Shown here piece by piece: positions 10,614 to 22,600 of a stretch of DNA of 64,000 nt (its first letter is position 1; each line of letters starts with the position of its first letter). The stretch covers positions 3,224,501 through 3,288,500 of the forward strand of contig JANTQA010000051.1 in the NCBI GenBank assembly GCA_027625915.1, in the 5' to 3' direction. The stretch is from Anaeramoeba flamelloides (Eukaryota > Metamonada > Anaeramoebidae). The notes below the pieces were generated by a model. That model did no database searches. It was not told where the DNA came from and was given only the letters and a program-made list of their open reading frames with translations. The translations under genes and the position numbers were made by a program.

Positions 10614-11298
10614 ATGAGTGGTTTTACAAAAGTTACGAGTTACCTCTATTTTTGTGATTCAAAAGCTATCAAAAATATGAACTCTCTCTTTCAGTTGGGA
10701 ATTTCAACAATTATTGCTTGTAATCTACCCAAATTTGATAACAAGCCGAAGAAAATTCAGTATTAAGGAATAGATTTTTCTGGAAAAGAAAAAAAGAAAC
10801 TTGAGTCCTTGATTTTAGCTTGTGAGTTGATAAAAAATGTTCAAATAAAAGAAGAAAAAAAAGAAAAAGAAAAAGAAAAAGAAAAAGAAAAAAAGAAGAG
10901 AAATTAGGATAGACTTTGAAAACCCACAAAGAGACGAAAAAGAAACTAGAAAAGCAAAAGATGATCAAAGCCAAAAAGAAAATCAACAAGTGAACCAAAA
11001 TAAGGAAATGGGAAAAGATAAAGAAAAAGACAAAGAAAAAATCAAAAAAGTATTAATTGTATGTAAAGAAGGTCAACATCTTTCCCCAATGGTTGTAATT
11101 TCTTATCTAATGCTAGCCATGAAACAAAACTTGAGGAAAATTTATCAACATATCCTCAAGATAAGGCCCACGATTCGTATCTCGACAAACAATTTTCATC
11201 TCTTGCTTGAGCTTGACTATTACCTTCATTGTGAATATTCGTATACACTGGGAGATTTTCTTCACAGGAATTATATTCTTTCAAACACCTATTATTAA
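10614..11298 (+). pseudogene. Dual-specificity-phosphatase-like locus with damaged catalytic loop (pseudogene or pseudophosphatase)
   Basis: Seen: ATG 10614 opens a 50-codon frame reading MSGFTKVTSYLYFCDSKAI and GISTIIACNLP, like the first strands of DSP domains (LYLGS...A...GITHILN). The same frame continues after a TAA at 10764 as GIDFSGKEKKKLESLI, still DSP-like, until a KE-rich repeat. After it, in another frame, comes VLIVCKEGQHLSPMVVISYL and a final ILKIRPTIRISTNNFHLLLE, the normal C-terminal helix region. The P-loop CX5R is CKEGQHL: Cys (codon 11062) stays, Arg is Leu, and the usual His before Cys is Val. Known: the Arg binds phosphate, so loss should abolish catalysis. Two readings are possible. 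One is a pseudogene with a stop and a shift in the repeat. The other is a two-exon gene skipping 10760-10907 (GTATTA...TTAG, phase preserved), giving a STYX-like pseudophosphatase. Confidence 0.6.
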
Positions 11299-11685
11299 AA
11301 AAACAAAATCGAAGGGATTTTAGTATTATTAATTATGAACGGAATTACTCTGAAATACTCAAAAATGGGCTTCAAAGAATTGTCTGATTAGACAGCGTAC
11401 TATGAATCTCTGAACTTGGCTCTTCATAAAAAAAACAATTTGATGGGTGCACTTTTGTTGTATTTTCTTTTTTAGGGTTCCAGCAATGATAAAACGAAAA
11501 ATGTATAACCTGTAATATGACAAAATTTGTTTATTTTATAATATTAATTGACACTCACACCCACCACCGTTTTTGTTTGATCTAATTAATGGCATACCCT
11601 GGGAATTTTAATAATACATTTAATTGGAAATTTATACAATCAATTGATTTTTGAATAGTTTTATTTTTTTTTTAAAGATCTACAT
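11299..11685. other. Non-coding stretch after the DSP-like locus
   Basis: No gene or repeat is recognised. Confidence 0.4.
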
Positions 11686-11870
11686 CTTAAGGGACTAATC
11701 TCTATTAAATGTTTTTTTACCGAAATTAAATAGAAATTGAGAAAATTTTTTTGCCAATTATTTAGATTTGAAAAACCCTATTTATTTTCAATATTAAACA
11801 TATTTCTAGATCAGGAATTCTTATTTAGAAATTGGTCAAAAAACAAAATAATAGAGACTAGTCCCTTAAG
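11686..11870. mobile_element. Family I short inverted-repeat element (185 bp)
   Basis: The left end CTTAAGGGACTAATCTCTAT is complementary to the right end, which finishes TAGAGACTAGTCCCTTAAG. The outermost bases CTTAAGGGAYTAA are shared with the tips of family H, so I is probably a short relative of H. No clear target duplication is seen. Confidence 0.6.
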
Positions 11871-13369
11871 GTTTGAGCCATTACCATAGAAAATAATTTT
11901 CTGTGATGGAAAAATAATTTTTATGAGTGTCGAAAACAAATCAAAAACTAAACAACATGTGAAACCAGATTGATCTCCAAAAAATCATCAAAAAAGAGGA
12001 TATTTTTAGAAAAAAGTGCCAAAGAGCAAAACTCAATTTCGAATTTAAATGTCCGTGAATCATATAATTTTGAATAAAATTGTATTGATTTCGAAGTGTG
12101 GCTCTTTGGAGCTTTTGGAGATCTTGAAGATTTTTTTTTTCATTTTTTTCATTTCTCTAATGAGTTTATTTCTTTCTCAAGAATGTTATAAAATCCTTTC
12201 TTTGTCAAATATAGAGGGTTACAAACTAACCACACATTAGATTAAATTCAATTAAATTGACTGTGTACTTTTAGAAAACAATTTGTTTTAAATTGTTGAA
12301 ATTTAACCCTTTAGAAAATTTAAAATCAAGAAACAATTAATTTTTTTTAAATATTGATTTTTTTGAATTGAGGCTAATGAAATTGTTTTTTTATGGTTGA
12401 ATAATTTTTTAGAAAGTGAAAAATTCTCTTAAACTGTTTTTTTTTGATTGATTTTTTGCAATTGAGATTTCTTTTAAACTTTTTTTTAAATTAAATTTTT
12501 TAAAAGAAGAGATCCTAATAAATTTTTTTTTTTGTTATTTTAATTTTGTCTTCAGAAGAAGTACAATTTCACAATTCACTTTTTGACTTCAAGTCACTCC
12601 TTGGGTATGTAATGAATCAACGATAAATGACTTGATCCTTAATAATATTTTTTTTGTCGGTATTATTTCTATTATTGTTATAAAAATAATTTTCTCATAT
12701 TATTAGCTTTGTTTGTATTTTTTACCAACAGCACCTTTAATTACAGCCATTTTTTTAATTTAATAATATCCATACATTTTCCAACCAATATGGGTGAACT
12801 ATACTGGTATATCGAAATGTGAACTTAATTAATTTACACCATGATTTTATCATATTATTAAAATTCAATTTTTTTTTTTTATTCAATATCAAAAACAACA
12901 AATCATCAAACTGTAAAATAGATTTTTTATTGAAAAAATCTTAGCAACAAGTAAACAATTATGGAAAAAATTATTGATATAATTATGATTAAAATCATTT
13001 TAAATTTCTTTTAGTTTAATACCCATATTTTTTACAACAATATTTCAAAAATTGTTACTCATCTGAAATAATAATTTAAAAAAAAAAAATAATCAATTTA
13101 CGAGTATTCAATAGCAAATAATAATGTTGAACTTATCAATAAACCAACTTTAAATCATCCTATACATGTAAAACCCGATATTTCAAATTTAAGAAAAAAT
13201 ATAAATAAATACTAAAAAAAGTTAATCATAATTTTTGAAATAATTATTATGTGTTTTTTATTACTGAATTTTCAATCAAAAAAAGTTAAAAAGAAAGTTT
13301 TTTTGTAAGTAATTATATGCATTTTAAAACATATCATATAATCAATCTTTTTTTTTATTATTAGTATAG

Positions 13370-13372
<3 letters not shown>

Positions 13373-13410
<38 letters not shown>
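13373..13410. repeat. (TA)n microsatellite
   Basis: An uninterrupted alternating TA run of about 38 bases. Further runs lie at 14406-14435, 24726-24746 and 56010-56042. Confidence 0.9.
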
Positions 13411-13411
<1 letters not shown>

Positions 13412-13412
13412 C

Positions 13413-13622
13413 TCCATCCAAAAATGTGGAGAAAAAATATCCATCAATATAAGAATAAATTCTTTATTCAGTTATTAAACTCAAAACTTTAGACAAAAAA
13501 AACGAAGCCATTAATAATAATAAAACTCTTGATTAAAATTTGTGTTTATTGATCAAAGTTCGAAGAATAAAAAATAAAAATAAAAAAAAAAAAAATTGCC
13601 CCTAATTTTTTGGAAAAATATC
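13413..13622. mobile_element. Family J: possible small inverted-repeat element
   Basis: CTCCATCCAAAAATGTGGAG at the left and CCCCTAATTTTTTGGAAAAA at the right are roughly complementary and share the CCAAAAA..GG core of families D, E and F. The match is short and no duplication is visible because the left side abuts a TA run. Confidence 0.3.
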
Positions 13623-14357
13623 CAAAATTAGTAATGTCTATTTAACAATCTTTAGTTCGATCTTTTTTTCAATTTTTTTTTTTGATAATGTGTAAAATCA
13701 TACTTCAGTATATTTTTGATTTGATCTTTAGATTTTTTGTTTTTCATTTGATCATTAACTTTTTGTTTTTCCCATTAACTTGTTTTGTTTTTTTTTTTTT
13801 TTTTTTTTTTTTCTTTTTTAAAAATTTAAAAAAAGCAAACTGAATGAAAAAAAAAAAAAAAAAAAACCTTTTTATTTTTTCTTTTTTTTTTTGTTTATCT
13901 CACCTCTTTAATTGAAGTGTACAACTATTCTGAGTAATTTTTCCACCAAAATCCATCGAAGTCAACTCAATTGTTTAGAATCAAAAGAATTTTTGGTTGA
14001 TTTCTTATCACATCTCTTCTGAACTTTGTTAAATTTTGGACAATAATAATAACAAAGTAAAAATGAAAAAAATGAAGAATTCGAAAAAATAATGAAATGA
14101 GAAATTTGACTCTATTATTTTTTCAAAATTAAAAATTTTGCAAAATAATTTTAATTCAAAAAAAAATATTTAGAATCCATTAATAAAACTTCAAAATACA
14201 AGAAATTAAGTATGATATGTTAAAAAACATATTATTGTTGTACATTTTGTAGCATTGAATTAATATTAAGAAATAATTATTGAAATAAAAAATGCCCTAT
14301 ATTATTGGAAATAGCTTATATATATCACAGGTATGACGATTTTTTTGATGTCATGAA

Positions 14358-14386
14358 ACGCGTTGGCGCACGCGTGAGCGACGCGT
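14358..14386. promoter_or_regulatory. Cluster of three ACGCGT boxes
   Basis: ACGCGT occurs at 14358-14363, 14370-14375 and 14381-14386, spaced 12 and 11 bases start to start, with TTGGCGC between the first two. This is a G+C-rich island in DNA of very low G+C. ACGCGT is the MCB box bound by MBF in yeasts, and GGCGC resembles E2F sites. No gene start is recognised within 3.8 kb, so a regulatory role is only inferred. It could instead be part of an old repeat. Confidence 0.35.
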
Positions 14387-14403
14387 AAAATTCGTTTCTC
14401 AAA

Positions 14404-14405
<2 letters not shown>

Positions 14406-14435
<30 letters not shown>
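14406..14435. repeat. (TA)n microsatellite
   Basis: An alternating TA run of about 30 bases, 20 bases after the ACGCGT cluster. Confidence 0.9.
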
Positions 14436-14436
<1 letters not shown>

Positions 14437-17048
14437 GTATGGTTTATTTTTGTTAAGGGTAAATCGAAAAAAAAAAAACACACTAATTTCATCTGTTACA
14501 AATACGTACACATTCGATTTTTTTGCCAAAAAAAATATTTTAATTTGAATCTTTATTTACACATCCCAAAAATCTTCAATTATTGAAACCAAAAAAAAAA
14601 AAATCACTAAATAAAATATAAAAAAAAGTAAAATAATGGGAAAAATAATTTATTAGAGATAACGAATTTAGGTTTTTATCAAAAAAATTTGAATCAAAAT
14701 TTATTTTGATGTAAAGAAAGATTTTTCAAAAATCAAATTTATGATCGATCACAAAAAAATAGAAGTTTATACAAAAATAAATAATTAAATACTAATGATT
14801 GTACATCCAATATATCAGACACTTTAATTTAAACCTTTTGTATTTGTGAAAGGAGTGCTATTAATTAAACTGTGTTGATTAATCAATTTCCGTTAGTTAT
14901 TGTAAAGTAAATAAACATTAGAATAGAATATATGAATTTAATAAAGAGATAATATAATAATTCTTAAAATTAAATAAATAGGTGAAAGAGCTTATTACTA
15001 AGGTTAAGCAAGTTTGAATTTCCCCAACATTTAAATAATTAAATATTTTGAAAAAAGGTAGAAATAGTAATTTTGAATGGAAAAGAACCATAAGAATTGT
15101 TTAAAAACAATTCTGTAAAAAAATAAATAATAAAAAAATGAAATTATTTTTTGATATTACATAATAAAGACTTTCACGGGAACTACCTGTTAAGAAATAA
15201 GACATGTGATAATGTATAAATTAAAAAAAAAATTAGGTGTAAAAATGGTTTTCAAGTATCAAAAAAAAAATAAGTAATATGAATTTTCTTGTACATAAGT
15301 TGATGCAGAGTTAATATAAATAAAAAAAAATTAATGATCAGATTTTCCAAATTAGTATTTGTGAAAAAAAATTTTTTTTTTAAGTTAATAATTTGAAATA
15401 TTTTTTTATGATCAATAAAAAATAGTTAGCCGGTGTGTATGTAATCACCATACAAAAAAGTTAGGTGAGCAGATCTAATTTGGAAAAGGTAAAAAAGTGA
15501 AAATTTGACCACTTTTCTTCTCCAAATAGTAACTTTAAAAAAAAATTAAAAATTTTCCTCAGTGTTTAAAGCGTTGACAATTTTCAAGAGTTTTAAACAG
15601 AAAACATAGCATTTATTATTTTCGCTTTTTAAAAATAGAAATTCAAACTTTTTTCATTGTTTTGTTTTCAAAAATCCCCACTTAAATTTAAATCACATAT
15701 TTCCCTAGTTTTTCAATACTTTGAAGGAAATTACTTCCTTCCTGATTTTTAATTGCTTTTTTTTCCGTTCCTCCATTGTTTTTCAGTTTTTTCGTTTGCG
15801 TTTTTTCACATCCTAGAAACGAAAGGTATGATTTCAAAAGAATTCGAGGACTTTTTCAAAAAAAAAAAAAACGAAAACAACGGTTGAAACGAAAAAACAT
15901 ATAAAAAGGTCGAAAAAACGCGATTTTATAAACCTTTCGCTGTTTTCAAACGAAAATTCGTACAACCTGTGATATATATATATGCTGCTTAGTATTCTTA
16001 TAAAAAAGAAAAAAGTTTTCTTAAAAAAAAAAAGAAAATAACAAAAAAATTGAAAAAAAAATCAAAGAAAAACATTAAATTAAGGAAAATAGAAAAAAAA
16101 ATAATCTGAAAAAATTAGTAAAAAATATTTTATTTTAAAATTGGAAATTTATTTTGATAAAAATTGAAAAGTATATGGAATAAACACTCAAAAAAACTTC
16201 CAATAAAACTATAAATTACGTGTTAATTGTTAAAAATTGATTTATTATTACTTTTTAAAAAATATAATTGATAATATAAAACGAATTATTGAAATTTCAA
16301 GTTTAAAGGATTTGATTTTTGATAATTTTAAAATTCTATTGTTTTATCCTTTTTTAAATAAAAATTCTTAAAAAAAAAAAAAAAAAACAATCATTTTATT
16401 AATTAATAGAATTTTCTATTGATAAGAATACTCCAAAACTCTAATATTGAACATTGGTTAATATTGAATTTCTATTCCGAACTACCAGAGTAAAAAAGAG
16501 TATTATATTAGTCCATATTTATTTAAATGTCTCTTAAAACTTGTTTTATTATGTTATATATATATCATACCCCCAAATAAATTAGATTTTTTTTATCCTT
16601 TATACATTATTAAATCATTTCATTATTTTTTCAATTTTTAGAATAAATTTCACTTTGTAAATCAACTCAATCATCAAAAAAAGAATTTTTTTAAACTGAA
16701 TTTAAACTGGATTTCGATATTTATTATTATAAAATATTTTTTTTAAGAAAAACACTACTCTTTATATTATACATTGAATATCAAAAGGATTTAGGATTAC
16801 GAAATTAAATGAGTTTCCTTCCAGTTAGTTTAAATGATTACAACATATTGGCGAATAATTCTTCATCTGTAAACTTAAAGAGTATACCTTTATTTTTCCA
16901 AGTGAATAATATATTTACTAGTAACTTTTATTCAAGTTAGTTCTACTTTCAAGGTGAAAACCATGATGGAAATTGAAAGTACAAAAAAATACCCGAATAA
17001 AGGAATATATTTTTAATATTCGAGTAAAAAATTCGAGTAAAAAAATTC

Positions 17049-17131
17049 TCAATTTTGTATTTTAATTTGAATTTTTTTTTATCATCTTAAATTTTGTTGA
17101 AATGTTTGTGATTTAAAAGTGGAAATGACTG
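17049..17131. mobile_element. Family A right-half fragment
   Basis: It matches the right half of family A, including TTAAAAGTGGAAATGACTG before TA. The left half is missing. It abuts the family F fragment at 17133, as if A had inserted into F and a deletion then removed the left side of both. Confidence 0.6.
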
Positions 17132-17132
17132 T

Positions 17133-17293
17133 ATTGCAATGTACATATTTTGAAATAAATACCTTAGTCATTGATTCAATCCATATTATTATTAAACTTA
17201 ATTTGGTATTGTCAATTGACCAATAGTTCCACTCACAGCGATGATTTTTTTATGAAATGTAAAAAAAAAGACCACACTTTTTTGGAAATAGCG
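17133..17293 (+). mobile_element. Family F right-end fragment
   Basis: Collinear with the last ~165 bp of family F: ATTTTGAAATAAATACCTTA, then TTAAACTTAATTTGGTATTG, ending TTTTTTGGAAATAGCG before TA. The left part is absent. Weaker similarity to the F interior continues at about 17370-17720 and may be a further, older copy. Confidence 0.6.
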
Positions 17294-18958
17294 TAGTTAG
17301 TTTTCAAAAAAATCAATTTTTATTGTTATTTTTTTATTAAATCTGTGTGATAAATTAATTTTTATTGTGAATATTTAAAATACAAAGGTTGTGTGAGAAA
17401 TGAAATAAATTATGGGTATCGAAGTTTCTGATATAAATTTTATTCGATATTTTGTTTTTGTGATAAATTGGTGTTTATTTTACTTTCTTTTACAATAAAA
17501 AATACTTTTATCAGTGTTTTAATCCTGATAATATCATAAATATTAGGTAAAACTAATTATCGTATTTTATTATTAAAAAAAATGTTTTTATCCTTGCAAG
17601 TTTGTCCTTTTTTTTTTTTTTTTTAATATATATTCTAACTGTTATAAAAATAGTGCATATATTATAATTCATTTTTTAGAAATATTTTAATAATTACATT
17701 TGAAATACAAACAATATTTATTGATACTAATTCAGTACCCCATTTATATATATATTATTTAACAATATATAAACGTCCACCGTGAATATTATTTGAAAGA
17801 TAAAAAAAAAATTCATCATTTATTTTTAGAAATTCATTAGTTTATTTCTTGGCCACTGACTAAAATTTTGTTTTACGTATTTAATTACACTTTTGATATT
17901 ATAAGTCCTCTAAGGTAAAGAATATTTTACTTTGATTTATAAAGAAAAAAAAAAAAACAAAGATTGTGTGACTAATTGAACTTTGGGATTTCAATGCCTG
18001 GAATAGGTAAAAATCTTATCTTGTATTTGGTGTCAGCAATGTTAATTTGGTTTTTATCTAAGTGATCATCAACTTGCTTCTAATTTTAATATTGGTTTGA
18101 AAGTGGTGAAATAATATTATTTTTTTTTTTCCCAAATACAAATCAAAATGTGTAAGACAAATGTGCTGTAAGGCAAGTTTCTTAAACAATGTGATTTTTG
18201 GGTTATCAATTGAAATTCCTTATACCCCTTTTTTTCAATTATCTAAAAAAAACACAAAAGTTTAAAAGCTCCAAAGTTAACAAAAGTTAATGAAAAATTA
18301 TAATTGATAAACCCAAAAAATCAAAATGAATTCCTGAGTATTTTCCAATAGATTAACCTTATACTCATAAATTTGGATTTTGGAAAAAAAAAACAATTGA
18401 AAATTCAACTTTTAAAAAGATATTAAAATTCAGATTACTATTTATTGAAAAATTAATTGGACAACATTTTATTTAACCTTTCCAAAAAGATTTTCCCCAA
18501 GTTCTGTAAAACATCTAAATTTTAAAAGTTTTGTAATTCTTAAAACCAGGTTAAACTATTAATTTATCTTTACGAAATGAAAATTTTTATAAATTTATTT
18601 TAATTATTGAGGTGTGATTTTTTTGAAAGCTAAATAAAATTTTGATCTTTTTATTTTAAAATTAACAGTAAGTCGTAGGTTGATCAGTTAAGAACCAAAA
18701 TAACATGTCACCACATCCAAAACGAGATTTTTTTTTTTTTTTTTTGCTTTTTCAGAAATTTTAAACCTTAAAAAAATCAAATTCAAAAATAAAAATTAAA
18801 AAAAAAAATATCAACTTAAAAATACAAACTATATTTATTGATTTTCTAAGAATCTTTTATTATTTTTACAAGATTTAAATTTTCAAAAAATCTATATTTT
18901 TATGAAACTAAGCGAAAAAATCTGAAAAACAAAAACTAAAAAAAAAAAAATAAAGTTT

Positions 18959-19666
18959 TTAATTTTTGTTCGCAAAAACAACTTTTTCACGGGAATAATT
19001 GGCAATTTTTACAAAACCAATTTTTTTGAAGAATTCTTCGACACCCCTTTGAGAGCTTTTGTATACTCTTAAAAAGGCTGGTTTAGTATCGGCGATTTTT
19101 GTTAAATCTGCAAATAAAGTAAACAGTTCCTTTGATATGATCACCTTATGTGTTTTGTCTTTCAAATTGGAATGCATTATTGTGTCCGCAAAGCCGGTTT
19201 TCCATCCAACAATGAGCTTAGGATCATATCGGTAAAAGCTTTCCAATCGTGAGGACCAAGGTGGTCTTGGCTTTACATGTAAAAATTCTTTCAATTCTTG
19301 CAAGCTAACCCTCTTAATGTTTTGAATTTTTTTGTCTTCCACTCCGGCCTTGTTCTTGTCTTCATCACTAGTGCTTTTGGAGATTGTTAAAACCTTTTTG
19401 TCTTGAATTTCTTGGACATTATCTTTCTTCAAGTTTGAAATCTCTCTATTCTGTTGACTGCTTCGTTGTATATTCTTCATTTGTACCAGCTCTTGACGGT
19501 AGATCATATTTGGGATGACCAAATGTGTGTTACTGTGAATGGATTGGAATGCGGATCGCTCAAGTGCCCTTTGGTAGATTTTTTCTCGTTTATATTTTTC
19601 TTTGAGTGAGATTAAAGCTAAGCTAGCTTCAAACAAAAGTTGTTCATCTTGTTTTTGACAGGTCAT
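18959..19666 (-). CDS. Unrecognised 235-residue protein
   Basis: A clean ATG-to-stop frame whose base composition is clearly richer in G+C than its surroundings, supporting a real gene. The N-terminal half is charged and probably disordered or helical (Lys/Glu/Gln-rich, residues about 1-125). The C-terminal ~100 residues are better folded-looking: PRPPWSSRLESFYRYDP, LIVGWKTGFADTIM, then LRVYKSS and GVEEFFKKIGFVKI. The last segment faintly recalls the end of GNAT acetyltransferases (A..FY.K.GF), but no acetyl-CoA loop (Q/RxxGxG/A) is visible, so I do not call it one. No signal peptide or membrane segment is seen. It stands alone, with more than 6 kb to its nearest neighbour on each side. A missing upstream exon is possible. 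Confidence 0.6.
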   Translation of the reverse strand: MTCQKQDEQLLFEASLALISLKEKYKREKIYQRALERSAFQSIHSNTHLVIPNMIYRQELVQMKNIQRSSQQNREISNLKKDNVQEIQDKKVLTISKSTSDEDKNKAGVEDKKIQNIKRVSLQELKEFLHVKPRPPWSSRLESFYRYDPKLIVGWKTGFADTIMHSNLKDKTHKVIISKELFTLFADLTKIADTKPAFLRVYKSSQRGVEEFFKKIGFVKIANYSREKVVFANKN

Positions 19667-22600
19667 CTTTTTTTAATCAAAAGTCTAAATAATCTAAATT
19701 TTTATAAAAAATTATTCTTAATTACAAAAAGTCTTGTAAAAGAAAAAATTTATGAAAAATTTTTAGGAAATTTTCCTTTTTCTGGTTTTATTAATTTAAC
19801 TTTTGTTTATTTTTGAAATATAAGTTCTGGACTTTTGGTTTCTATTGAGTGTGTGTAATAAAACTGTTCATATTTTTTAGGTTGTTTCTTATTTACCGTA
19901 AATTTTTTTGTTCAGATATAATTTTATGTTCATTTTTCAGTTAATTGACACCTATTTGCATTCTCTAAGAATCTCTTTGTTGAGGTGAACAAAATGCAAA
20001 ATTATTATTAGGAACTGATCAAAAAATTAAGATGAATTTGAGGATGGTCATCAAAGTCTTTATTCTTGAAAATGGAGTAAAATCTCAAAATTCTATGATC
20101 TAAATAAAGAAATGTATGAATTTGTCCAACTATGATTTTGGTAATATTTTGAAAAATTGCTTTTAATTTTTCAAAGATTGTAATATATTCTGAAATCCTC
20201 TTCGCCGTTTTACAAGTTTAACTCATTAAAGATCTTTTCGGTAATTGATTTTTTAAAGCAAAACAATTTATTTTCCAAAATGTAAAATTAAAAATTAAAA
20301 AATATCAAGATTTTCTAATATCTAATTACATCAATACTTTAATTTGATTTTAGTGATTAATTATTCTTTAAATTCTTTTTTAGCAGTTCACAGGTGGAAT
20401 AAAGTAGTCTTTATTATTTGTAAATTTTTAAATTTTTGACTTGCAGCTTCGGGTTTTTGTATTACTTTTTAACCAAGATCTTTCTGGTTTTACTTTCAAG
20501 TAAAAATTGCTTTTAAATTTAATGATGTATTCAAGAGATTTATATGTTACACAACAAGTACACGGCCTAAGAAAAAATGTTAGATAACTATTTATCGTAT
20601 TAAATTTTTTACAAAATATTTATATATTGATTTATTCTCAGATCATCATAATTACACGCCTTTCATTTTGATTTTTAAAATTTAGATTTACACTATGTGA
20701 TTATTTTATAAATAAGACCTTCTGTTTTGGAACTCACTATAAGGCCGGATTCTGATTCTAGGTAAATTTTCTTGAAGATAAATAATATATAAGAATTGTT
20801 TAAGGGGGGTCAGGAAATTTTACGAATTTTGAGTGCCTAGGTTTATATGAAACTGAATGGATTCAAATCATTTCTTAAGGGACAAGTAAACATAAAAAAA
20901 ATCTTCTAGTAAATTTTATAGTAAATTCAAAAAAATTTTACCTCAATATTGAAATTGAATAATGGTGTAAAAATATGATTACTACAAAACCAAACTTACT
21001 TTTAATGCTTTATTCAGAAATGAGTTAATGTTTTTGAACGTCTGATCCATTTTTCTCATTGTTTAAAAGTTCAAAATTCAACCACTTTTCGAATTATTCC
21101 AAAAAAAATTATTTTCTTTGAAAAAAAAAAAAAAATCTTAATATATGTGAACGAAGTGTAGTAAAATAAACTTGAAAAATAGAACCTTCAAGTTATAAAA
21201 TAACCCAGTGTTTCAAAAATCTATTTAATTTCTAAAAAATTACAATAATTATTTTAAACTTTAAAAAAATATAATTTTTTTATTCTGGGAACTGTTCAAA
21301 TCTAAATTTTCTTTTTATTGAATAAAAAAATCTGAGGAAAAAAACCAAACAATCAATATAAAAAATTCTCCCAAAATCCTTTTTTCAAATTTTCAGGGAT
21401 ATGAAAATGGAACTTATAATCTAAATAAATAATTTTTAAATTTGTTTATTTATAATTAATAATTAATTACCCAATCTTAATTTTTTAGTGGGTTATTAAC
21501 AACACAAAGATTAAAGATACCACTAGACTTTACAATTATTTCTCAATTTTTTAAAGATTTTCAAACAAATAAAATAAAATAAATAAATAAATAAATCTAA
21601 TAATAAAAAAATAAGAGATATTATTTAATAACCGATTTTAATACAAAAAATTCCTTGTTTATTCTCTGAATATTCGAAAATGAATATTGCATAATATTTT
21701 AAATTTCAAGAAATTTAATAAATATTTGTGAATAAAATAGAAGATCAATATTTTTAGATCTTTAAGGATTCAATAGTAGCTTTATTTTTAATATATTTTT
21801 AAAATAAGATGATTAAAAAGTTTCAAGGTTATTTGTTCTTATATGCTATCCTCAGAAATTACTCAAAGTGAGATTACTCCAAATAAAAATTTTTTAACAA
21901 ATTTTTATTTTTCTGTTTTATAACAAAATAATAAACAAAAAAAGATCTGATCTTTTGACTTAAAATATAATTGAGGATAATGAAATATTTTAAAAATGAT
22001 AAATCATCTCTCTAAAGTTGTTAAAAGAAGTTGCATATCGGGTTTAATTGTATCCGTATGTAAATAATACCAATTTACTTTTGGGGAAAAAATAAAATAA
22101 GAGTTACGAGTTCCTTAATCAAATACAGTAATATTTTAAATAATATGAGAGATGGGAATCTCAGAGTACAAGAAATTTACAATTCTAGTAAAAGACTCGT
22201 AATAAAAAAAAATTAAAAAATTGATTAAGAAAAAATACTTTTGTCAAAATAAAGTGTTGTCTAAAGTTTAAATTGTGTTTCAAAAGAAAAAAGTGTGTTT
22301 CTTTGTCATAGAAGAGATATGAACCAACCAATCAAAGAAACCAACCATAAAACCTAATTAAATCTGTTTTAGTATCTTAAAGTTTAATTATTTAAAAATA
22401 AATTCCAAAAAAATAAAAGATCAATTGGAAAATTTATCTCAAAAAAACGACTAAATTTCTGATAATATTTTCAATCTTAAAAAAATAAAAAAATTCAAAA
22501 AAAATGTGAATATTAGGAAAAAATTTGAACAAATTACATTCCTAATTTATGTTTTACTGAAAATATCCAGAGATTTTATTTTAAAGATTGATTTTAACTT

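Larger units (their letters stand above)
11871..18958. other. Seven-kilobase AT desert
   Basis: No gene is recognised. Apart from the repeats and the ACGCGT cluster listed separately, it consists of A/T-rich sequence with homopolymers (notably T-runs near 13790-13811 and A-runs near 13850). A few short frames contain no known motif. Confidence 0.45.

Noticed and set aside
10764-10766. In-frame TAA in the DSP-like locus, and TAA in place of CAA near 54.1 kb, hinting at a reassigned or leaky TAA codon
   Set aside because: The 4317-codon Tra1 frame contains many CAA/CAG but no TAA, and the Tra1, MBL, armadillo and RING genes all end at TAA exactly where their domains end. TAA is an ordinary stop; decay or introns explain the two cases.
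10711-10998. 95-codon minus-strand frame over the DSP-like locus
   Set aside because: Mostly Phe/Leu runs read from the complement of the KE repeat. The plus strand has recognisable phosphatase motifs.
14302-14529. 75-codon minus-strand frame covering the ACGCGT cluster
   Set aside because: It consists of a TA-repeat-encoded Tyr/Ile stretch and T-run Phe. No homologous motif is recognised, so it is not treated as a gene.
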